Origin: Pseudomonas sp. ANT_H4 | GTDB lineage: Bacteria; Pseudomonadota; Gammaproteobacteria; Pseudomonadales; Pseudomonadaceae | Assembly (NCBI RefSeq): GCF_008369295.1 | Contig: NZ_VOBG01000003.1 | Span: 248,001-312,000 of the forward strand | Length of the DNA: 64,000 nt | Direction: 5' to 3' | Part shown: positions 58,196 to 64,000 of the stretch, in pieces | Numbering within the stretch: position 1 is the first letter of the stretch | How the letters are laid out: every line of letters starts with the position of its first letter | Position numbers and translations under genes: made by a program | Notes under the pieces: generated by a model | Seen by the model: only the letters and a program-made list of their open reading frames with translations | The model's database searches: none | Told to the model about the DNA's origin: nothing

Positions 58196-58370
58196 CGCGT
58201 ATATGGCTGAGAGCCGCGGTGTATATGGCTTGAAGGTGGCTGGTTGAAAATTGAACAGTTGTGTGGCGCCTTGTCACCGTATTGGTTGCCGCCAGGACGG
58301 TGTGCGGGCATTCTGCTTGCTGGTTTTTTTATCCCTCTGGCTGCTCGAAGCCCCCCGCAAGGAGAACACC

Positions 58371-59138
58371 ATGACCAATACGTTGTTTATTACCGGCGCA
58401 ACTTCCGGTTTTGGTGAAGCCTGTGCCCGGCGTTTTGCCCAAGATGGCTGGAAGCTGGTGCTCACCGGTCGTCGCGAAGATCGCCTCAATGCCCTGTGCA
58501 CCGAGCTTTCGCAACAGACTGAAGTCCACGGCCTGGTGGTGGACGTGCGTGACCGCAAGGGTATGGAAGAGGCGATTGCCAGCCTGCCACCGTCCTTCAG
58601 CAAACTGCGCGGGCTGATCAACAATGCCGGCCTGGCCGTGGGCACGGACCCTGCGCCCAAGTGCAATCTGGACGATTGGGAGACCATGGTCGACACCAAC
58701 GTCAAAGGCCTGCTGTACACCACCAACCTGTTGCTGCCGCGCCTCATCGCCCATGGCCGTGGTGCCGGGATCATCAACCTGGGTTCCATCGCCGGCAACT
58801 ATCCGTATCCGGGCAGCCATGTGTATGGCGCGACCAAGGCCTTCGTCAAACAGTTCTCCCTGAACCTGCGCTGCGATCTGCAAGGCACCGGCGTGCGGGT
58901 GACCAACATCGAGCCGGGCCTGTGTGAAAGCGAGTTTTCCCTGGTGCGCTTTGCCGGTGACCAGGCGCGTTACGACGCCACCTACGCCGGCGCCGAGCCG
59001 ATCCAGCCACAGGACATTGCCGACACGATCTTCTGGGTGATGAATACGCCGGCGCACGTCAACATCAACCGCCTGGAGCTGATGCCGGTGAGCCAGACCT
59101 GGGCCGGGTTTTCCATTGAGCGCGGGGCCAAGGGCTAA
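58371..59138 (+). CDS. Short-chain dehydrogenase/reductase (YdfG-like)
   Basis: 255 residues, classical SDR fold. Cofactor loop TGATSGFGEACARRF near the N-terminus, with TGRRED after strand 2 suggesting NADP preference; NNAG motif in LINNAGLA; catalytic Ser in GSIAGNYPYPGS and the Tyr/Lys pair in VYGATKAFVKQ. The C-terminal PAHVNINRLELMPVSQ matches the YdfG group, which oxidises serine and 3-hydroxy acids. AAGGAG lies 8 bases before ATG 58371. The real substrate cannot be fixed from sequence. Confidence 0.88.
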   Translation: MTNTLFITGATSGFGEACARRFAQDGWKLVLTGRREDRLNALCTELSQQTEVHGLVVDVRDRKGMEEAIASLPPSFSKLRGLINNAGLAVGTDPAPKCNLDDWETMVDTNVKGLLYTTNLLLPRLIAHGRGAGIINLGSIAGNYPYPGSHVYGATKAFVKQFSLNLRCDLQGTGVRVTNIEPGLCESEFSLVRFAGDQARYDATYAGAEPIQPQDIADTIFWVMNTPAHVNINRLELMPVSQTWAGFSIERGAKG

Positions 59139-59159
59139 AACGGTAGCCGAGGTGGCGTT

Positions 59160-59189
59160 TGTGGCGAGGGGGCAAGCCCTCTCGCCACA
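59160..59189. repeat. Single REP-like palindrome
   Basis: TGTGGCGAGGGGG and CCCTCTCGCCACA arms around CAAG, 21 bases after the dehydrogenase stop; TTGTGGCGAGG class. Confidence 0.8.
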
Positions 59190-59305
59190 GGGTATTCGCT
59201 GGTCTGAAAGGATGCGGCGAATCGGCCAAAACAGGACATAAGGTACACTCCCATCCTGGAAACCCCGCCGCGCTCTGCGGTTTCAAGGTTTTGACAGGAG
59301 GATAT

Positions 59306-60211
59306 GTGAGTAACCGAGGTGAGCAGTCGCTGCTCAAACAATCGACCGTACTGATGTTCGCCGTGGCGATCGGCGGTATTGTCACGGGCGTTGTATCTGG
59401 CTCCCAATCCATTTTATTCGATGGATTTTTCTCGCTGATCGCAACCTTTATCAAGGTGCTGATGCTGATCACTGCCAAGCTGATCGCCAAGAAAAGCAAC
59501 GCCCGCTTTCAGTTCGGCTACTGGCACCTGGAGCCCATGGTGCTGCTGATCGAGGGCAGTTTTCTGCTGTTGATTGCCATCTACGCGTTTCTTAACGGCG
59601 TGTTCGGCATTATCAATGGCGGGCGTGAGATTGAGTTGGGTCTGGTGATCATTTATGCGGCGGTGTTTACCGTCGTCGAGTTCACCTATTTCTTCTATGT
59701 GCGTTACCGCAACCGTACGCTCAAGTCGACGCTGATCCAGTTCGACAACATCAGTTGGCTGGTGGATGCCATGTTATCTGTGGGCCTGCTGGTGAGCTTT
59801 CTTGCTGCGCTGCTGCTCAAGTCCCAGGGCTATGGCGAGTGGGCGGTGTATGTCGACCCGTTGATCCTGATCCTGCTCGCCCTGAGCATGCTGGCGCCGG
59901 CCTTCAAGATCCTGCGCCCGGCCTTGCGTGATGTGCTGGGGATTGTGCCGGACCAACTGGACGGCAAGGTGCGCCAGGTGATGGACGCGGCCAAGGAGCG
60001 GCATGGTTTCGATGATTACGTGTCCTACGTGCAGAAGCACGGTCGGGCGCGGTTTATCGAGATTCACGTGGTGTTGCCAGCGGATTACCCGGTAGCCAAT
60101 GTCGCGACCCTTGATGGGCTGCGTGAAGAGATATCCACAGGGCTGGGCAAGGCTGATGCTGCGCGTTGGCTGACCATCAGCTTTACCGGGGACAGGAAGT
60201 GGGTAGCTTGA
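59306..60211 (+). CDS. Cation diffusion facilitator family transporter
   Basis: 301 residues with five or six membrane helices in the first two-thirds (QSILFDGFFSLIATFIKVLM, FDNISWLVDAMLSVGLLVSF) and a soluble C-terminal domain of about 90 residues. The second helix pair contains the Asp residues expected for metal transport, though the usual HxxxD pattern is loose here. CDF proteins export Zn2+, Co2+, Fe2+ or Mn2+ using protons; the metal is not evident. The start is GTG 59306, with CAGGAGG upstream; an overlapping ATG at 59304 leads straight to a stop. Confidence 0.85.
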   Translation: MSNRGEQSLLKQSTVLMFAVAIGGIVTGVVSGSQSILFDGFFSLIATFIKVLMLITAKLIAKKSNARFQFGYWHLEPMVLLIEGSFLLLIAIYAFLNGVFGIINGGREIELGLVIIYAAVFTVVEFTYFFYVRYRNRTLKSTLIQFDNISWLVDAMLSVGLLVSFLAALLLKSQGYGEWAVYVDPLILILLALSMLAPAFKILRPALRDVLGIVPDQLDGKVRQVMDAAKERHGFDDYVSYVQKHGRARFIEIHVVLPADYPVANVATLDGLREEISTGLGKADAARWLTISFTGDRKWVA

Positions 60212-60239
60212 TCGTTAGCCCGAGGTGAGGCCCGAAAGA

Positions 60240-61361
60240 TCAGCCGAGATACTCGACCAACCCCCGATAACAAGTCGCTAAATGATAAGGCGTAGTCGAC
60301 GGCATATCCCGTCGGCTCACTTTACCCTTGGCGTCCAGGCACTCATTCCAACCCTTCAAATGCAGGAACCGCTGCTGCAACGCCTGCAACTGGCGCAGCA
60401 ATAACGCTTCACTGTCGGGCCGCAAGGTCAGCGCACGTAGGTATTCGGCCTGGGCCCAGATCCGTTGGGTGGCATCGCGAGCCGTACCGTCCAGGGCCAA
60501 CATGCCCGTCACCGCGCCGGTCGATTTATCCACACCCATTTGCTCGGCATAGGCAAACGCTCGGGTCAGTGACGTGTGCAACGGCGTTCCGCGCAGCAAG
60601 TCCGAAGATTCCAGCAAGAAGAACCACTCGAACTGGTGCCCAGGCTCAAACCAGTTATCCACAGCGCCCAACGGTTTCTCCAGCATCACGCCATGCTGGC
60701 GGTCGATGAAGTGCTTTTGCATCGCTGTCGTCAGGGCCAGAAGGGCACTTTGCACGTGCGTATCTTCACGTACCGCAAGGGTGGCGAGGAAGCCTTCGGC
60801 CAAGTGCATCAGCGGGTTTTGCAGGGGGCCGGACTTGAGGGATGACCAGTCGCGCTCCAGTATCGCGTCATACAAACCATCGCTCGTGGCGAATCGCTCG
60901 GCAACCACTTCCAGGGCGGCATTGAGCACCGACTCCACCAACGGCTCGCGAACCTTGGCCCAGTAATGGGCGCAGGCGAAGATGATGAAGGCGTGGGTGT
61001 AGAGGTCTTTGCGTTGATCAAGCGGCTTGCCGTGGGCGTCGATGCTGTAGATCCAGCCACCGTGTTCGGCGTCGCGGAAGTGCCGCTGCAAGGAGCGAAA
61101 CAGCGCCGCCGCCCGCTCTTCGGCAAACGCCGCGTCGGGTTCGCCGATCAGGCTGGCAAACAGATACAGCTGCCGGGCGCAGGCCATGGCGCGGTAGCGT
61201 TGCGGGGGCAAGGGGCGATGATCGGCGTCCAGGGCCTCAAAGGGCAGGGCCAGGTCAGCACTCCAGCCAGGACCGAGCCAGAGCGGCACGATCAGGTCGT
61301 TGAAATGCGTGAGCACGGCGTTTAATTGAGGCTTGAGGGCAGAGCTTGGAGCGTCGGGCAT
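60240..61361 (-). CDS. AGE family epimerase/isomerase
   Basis: 373 residues with an (alpha/alpha)6-barrel typical of N-acylglucosamine 2-epimerase, mannose isomerase and cellobiose epimerase. Key segments: the ACARQLYLFA stretch, DLYTHAFIIFACAHYW with the conserved His, NPLMHLAEGFLA, GHQFEWFFLLE with the catalytic His and Glu, and RIWAQAEYLRAL. YihS-like or mannose isomerase activity is more likely than N-acyl sugar epimerase, on length and absence of sialic acid genes nearby, but this is a guess. Single gene. Confidence 0.85.
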   Translation of the reverse strand: MPDAPSSALKPQLNAVLTHFNDLIVPLWLGPGWSADLALPFEALDADHRPLPPQRYRAMACARQLYLFASLIGEPDAAFAEERAAALFRSLQRHFRDAEHGGWIYSIDAHGKPLDQRKDLYTHAFIIFACAHYWAKVREPLVESVLNAALEVVAERFATSDGLYDAILERDWSSLKSGPLQNPLMHLAEGFLATLAVREDTHVQSALLALTTAMQKHFIDRQHGVMLEKPLGAVDNWFEPGHQFEWFFLLESSDLLRGTPLHTSLTRAFAYAEQMGVDKSTGAVTGMLALDGTARDATQRIWAQAEYLRALTLRPDSEALLLRQLQALQQRFLHLKGWNECLDAKGKVSRRDMPSTTPYHLATCYRGLVEYLG

Positions 61362-61416
61362 CGGCTGGCGTCGTCACGGCAGGGGCGGTTGCGCGCATGG
61401 TAGCAGAGAGGCAACT

Positions 61417-61482
61417 GCAAGCTTCAAGCTTCAAGCGGCAAGAAAGCGTCAATCGGCTTTTAACTTGCAGCTTGAAGCTTGC
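61417..61482. repeat. Inverted repeat of another class between AGE gene and ureJ
   Basis: GCAAGCTTCAAGC and GCTTGAAGCTTGC arms, exact complements, 40 bases apart. It has no similarity to the TGTAGGAGC or TTGTGGCGAGG elements. Lies downstream of ureJ and may mark the end of the urease accessory transcript. Confidence 0.75.
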
Positions 61483-61487
61483 GGTTT

Positions 61488-62060
61488 TTAGCCAGCGAGT
61501 AGCCACACTCCTGTCGCCGCCGAAGCCGCCCCGGCAACTCGCACCAGTGGCGCCGCGGCTGTTGGCAGCAAACGCACCACGGCATAACCGGCCGCATGCA
61601 GCGCGGCCGTCGCAGCCACAAAGCCTGCGGCATATGTCCAAGGGCTGGACATGTCAGGTAGCTCCAGGCCATGCGCCACGCCATGGAAGAGCGCAAACAA
61701 CGCCGTCGCCGCAACCGCTACCACCACCGGCGGGCGAATCGCCAGCGCAACGGCAAGACCCAGCGCCAACACCGAAGCGGCAATCGCGCTTTCCAGGGCC
61801 GGCAACGCCAGGCCTTCAAAACCCAGCATCCCACCAATCAGCATGGTGCCTACAAAGGTGCACGGCAGTGCCCAGCGGGCGGCGCCTTTTTGTTGTGCAG
61901 CCCACAGGCCGACGGCAACCATCGCCAGCAGGTGGTCGATGCCGCCTAGGGGGTGGCTGATGCCAGCCACCAGGCCATTGTCGCCATGGCCCGGATGAGC
62001 AAAGGCCAGGGCCGGGGTAAGTAGCAGGGCTAGGGCGCCGAACAGTTTCTTGAGGCTCAT
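61488..62060 (-). CDS. ureJ: HupE/UreJ family nickel-type permease
   Basis: 190 residues with a signal-like N-terminus (ending ALAFAHPGHGD) and about six membrane helices. The HPGHG start of the mature chain and HPLGGIDHLLAMVAVG are the HupE/UreJ nickel or cobalt-binding motifs. Position directly after ureG supports nickel uptake for urease. It starts 23 bases after the ureG stop. Confidence 0.92.
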   Translation of the reverse strand: MSLKKLFGALALLLTPALAFAHPGHGDNGLVAGISHPLGGIDHLLAMVAVGLWAAQQKGAARWALPCTFVGTMLIGGMLGFEGLALPALESAIAASVLALGLAVALAIRPPVVVAVAATALFALFHGVAHGLELPDMSSPWTYAAGFVAATAALHAAGYAVVRLLPTAAAPLVRVAGAASAATGVWLLAG

Positions 62061-62083
62061 GGACAGGTTCCTTGTTGGGATGG

Positions 62084-62698
62084 TCAGACTGCAGTCAGCA
62101 GGCCCTGGCGTTCGATGAAGGCGACGATTGCTTCCAGGCCAACGCCGGTTTTCTGGTTGCTGAAGACAAAGGGTTTTTCGCCGCGCATGCGTTTGGTATC
62201 GCTGTCCATCAGTTCCAATGAGGCGCCGACCAGGGGCGCCAGGTCGATCTTGTTGATCACCAGCAAATCGGATTTGCAGATCCCTGGGCCTCCCTTGCGC
62301 GGCAGCTTGTCGCCGGCCGACACATCGATCACGTAGATGGTCAGGTCCGACAGCTCGGGGCTGAAGGTGGCGGACAGGTTGTCGCCACCGGACTCCACCA
62401 GGATCAGGTCCAGGCCGGGAAAGCGCCGGTTCAGTTGATCCACCGCTTCCAGGTTGATGGAGGCGTCTTCGCGAATGGCCGTGTGCGGGCAGCCGCCGGT
62501 TTCTACGCCGATGATTCGTTCCGGGGCCAAGGCTTGATTGCGCACCAGGAAGTCGGCGTCTTCGCGGGTATAGATATCGTTGGTGACCACCGCCAGGTTG
62601 TAGCGATCACGTAGCGCCAGGCACAGGGCCAGGGTCAGGGCGGTCTTGCCGGAGCCGACCGGGCCGCCGATACCGACACGCAGGGGTTGTGTGTTCAT
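62084..62698 (-). CDS. ureG: Urease accessory GTPase UreG
   Basis: Delivers nickel to urease with GTP hydrolysis, together with UreE, UreF and UreD/H. 204 residues: P-loop [13 protein letters not shown], the metal-binding Cys-Pro-His in [14 protein letters not shown], the [20 protein letters not shown] segment and the G4 motif INKIDL. Starts 9 bases after the ureF stop. Confidence 0.97.
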   Translation of the reverse strand: MNTQPLRVGIGGPVGSGKTALTLALCLALRDRYNLAVVTNDIYTREDADFLVRNQALAPERIIGVETGGCPHTAIREDASINLEAVDQLNRRFPGLDLILVESGGDNLSATFSPELSDLTIYVIDVSAGDKLPRKGGPGICKSDLLVINKIDLAPLVGASLELMDSDTKRMRGEKPFVFSNQKTGVGLEAIVAFIERQGLLTAV

Positions 62699-62707
62699 GT
62701 GTTTCTC

Positions 62708-63382
62708 CTAGGAACGAAACAGGCGGCTGTACTGGCGCTCATGGGCCATACACGCCAGAGACAGGCCGAACGCGGCGCTGCCGTAATGGTGGGGGTCGAT
62801 CTGGCTGGCGTATTGCTGGGCTTGTTGCAGCAGCGGCAGCAGTTCGCTGGTCAGGCGCTGGGCGGCTTGTTGGCCCAGGGGCAAGGTTTTCATCAGCACG
62901 GCCAATTGGTTTTCCAGCCAGCTCCATAGCCAGGCCGCGAGTGCGTCGTCCGGGTTGATGCCCCAGGCGCGTGCGGCCAAGGCCCAACCCAGAGCCAGGT
63001 GCGGTTCGCCCAGCTGGCCGAGAAACTCTCGGGCCACGGCATCCAGCTCCGGCAAGCCGTTAAGCAACTGTTGCAAGGAATAGCCCATCTGCCGGCTCTC
63101 TTGAAACAGCTCACGGGTTTCGCGGCTGGCGCGATGTTCTTCACACCGTTGCAGCAGTCGCGGCCAGTCCTGCTCGGCGGCGGCCTGGCAATGGGCGAGC
63201 AGCAGTGGCGCTTCGAAGCGGGCGAGGTTGAGCAGCAGTTGGTCGCTGATCCAGCGCCGGGCACTGGCAGGGTCGCACACGCGGGCTTGCTCCACGGCCA
63301 TTTCCAGGCCCTGGGAATAGCTGTAGCCGCCAATCGGCAATTGCGGACTGGCCAGACGCAGCAGCGCCCAGGCTGGGTTCAT
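62708..63382 (-). CDS. ureF: Urease accessory protein UreF
   Basis: All-helical protein, 224 residues, that links UreD/H-urease to UreG. The N-terminus LLRLASPQLPIGGYSYSQGL is the family mark, with LEMAVEQA and RETRELFQESRQMGYSL further on. Overlaps ureE by 4 bases (ATGA), so the two are translationally coupled. Confidence 0.96.
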   Translation of the reverse strand: MNPAWALLRLASPQLPIGGYSYSQGLEMAVEQARVCDPASARRWISDQLLLNLARFEAPLLLAHCQAAAEQDWPRLLQRCEEHRASRETRELFQESRQMGYSLQQLLNGLPELDAVAREFLGQLGEPHLALGWALAARAWGINPDDALAAWLWSWLENQLAVLMKTLPLGQQAAQRLTSELLPLLQQAQQYASQIDPHHYGSAAFGLSLACMAHERQYSRLFRS

Positions 63383-63879
63383 GGGCGCACGCCGAACTGA
63401 TGCAGTTTGGGCGGATAGTTGAAGTCTTCGTCGCCGTGGCGCGAATGATGATGGCCACCGCCATAGGCGCCGTGCTCCGGTTGAAACGGTGCCTCGATGG
63501 TTTCAGTGGTGGCCCCTAATTGGTCGAGCATGGCCTTGAGCACGTAGTCATCGAGCAGGCGCAGCCAGTCGTCGCCCACTTGCAGGGCGACGTGGCGGTT
63601 GCCCAGGTGGTAGGCAGCGCGCGTCAGTTCGAAGGCATTGCTGCAGGTGACGTGCAGCAGCTGTTCAGGCCGCGCGCAGACACGTACGACACGTCCGTCT
63701 TCAGCCTGCAGGAATTCGCCATCGTGAAGCGGCGGTTGACCGCGCTCCAGAAACAGGCCGACGTCTTCACCGTCGGCACTGAAACAGCGTAGGCGGCTTT
63801 TGCTGCGCGCCTCGAAATTTAGCAGCAGTTGGGCGGCCCAGAGGGTTTGGGGGGCGATTCGGCGGTGGATCACCAGCAT
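63379..63879 (-). CDS. ureE: Urease accessory nickel metallochaperone UreE
   Basis: Binds nickel and passes it to UreG. 166 residues: an N-terminal peptide-binding domain and a C-terminal metal domain with GNRHVALQVGDDWLRLLDD, ending in a His-rich tail HGAYGGGHHHSRHGD. ATG 63879 with GGAAG 7 bases upstream gives MLVIHRRI; the 19 residues before it are an artefact of the open frame. The remaining 121 bases to the right edge hold no gene; the urease structural genes (ureC upstream) would be expected beyond. Confidence 0.95.
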   Translation of the reverse strand: MLVIHRRIAPQTLWAAQLLLNFEARSKSRLRCFSADGEDVGLFLERGQPPLHDGEFLQAEDGRVVRVCARPEQLLHVTCSNAFELTRAAYHLGNRHVALQVGDDWLRLLDDYVLKAMLDQLGATTETIEAPFQPEHGAYGGGHHHSRHGDEDFNYPPKLHQFGVRP

Positions 63880-64000
63880 CAGAAAGCTTCCAGCTATGAG
63901 CAATAAGCAAGCTAGAGCAAGGGGCTTGCCAATCACGCCAGGAGCGGGAATTCCCTGTAGGCAGGCACCTTGTGCCTTCTGATGAAGCAGGGGGCTGCCC

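Overview
The window is a chromosomal segment from a Pseudomonas of the fluorescens/putida type. The evidence is the gene order (serB-psd-rhodanese-HDOD-motAB-rsgA-orn; tsaE-amiB-mutL-miaA-hfq-hflXKC-hisZ-purA; rnr-rlmB-rpsF-rpsR-rplI-dnaB), an azurin gene beside nadE-pncB, a lysine/pipecolate amaAB pair, GC-rich coding sequence, and repeated palindromes built on TGTAGGAGCGAG or TTGTGGCGAGG, which are typical REP/REPIN elements of this group. Most of the window is housekeeping. I see no prophage, insertion sequence, CRISPR array or rRNA operon.

Layout. 0-10 kb: end of serB, a leftward HDOD-rhdA-psd run, the motAB flagellar stator with a good FliA (sigma-28) promoter, rsgA and orn on opposite strands, a TRIC-family channel and queG. 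9.6-22 kb: a long rightward block of tightly packed genes (nnrD, tsaE, amidase, mutL, miaA, hfq, hflX, hflK, hflC), then hisZ and purA, with many 1-13 bp overlaps. 22-27 kb: a chemoreceptor, a leftward ferric-iron ABC pair without its ATPase, and two tandem tRNA-Leu(CAG) genes, each with its own promoter and terminator. 27-37 kb: rnr-rlmB, the rpsF-rpsR-membrane protein-rplI operon with a structured leader, dnaB and a YgiQ-type radical SAM protein.

37-52 kb: a three-gene cluster (transglutaminase-DUF2126, circularly permuted ATP-grasp/alpha-E, and a second transglutaminase) that looks like a peptide-bond making and breaking system of unknown product. It is followed by a small Lys-rich protein, a LOG-family hydrolase, azurin with an ANR/FNR-like box, nadE-pncB, and a LysR regulator divergent from amaB-amaA (L-pipecolate/aminoadipate-semialdehyde oxidation). 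52-58 kb: a five-gene branched-chain amino acid ABC transporter (braC, livHMGF). A textbook sigma-54 promoter and an NtrC-like dyad lie upstream, which suggests nitrogen control. 57.6-58.4 kb is gene-free and carries several DnaA-box-like 9-mers and an imperfect direct repeat.

58-64 kb: a short-chain dehydrogenase, a cation diffusion facilitator, an AGE-family epimerase and the urease accessory genes ureE-ureF-ureG-ureJ reading leftward. The urease structural genes would lie past the right edge.

The best candidates for new biology are the ATP-grasp/transglutaminase cluster, the DnaA-box cluster at 57.7-58.2 kb, the rpsF leader that can hide its own Shine-Dalgarno sequence, and the unexplained gap at 37.1-37.5 kb. 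All calls come from reading the sequence. No database search was made.
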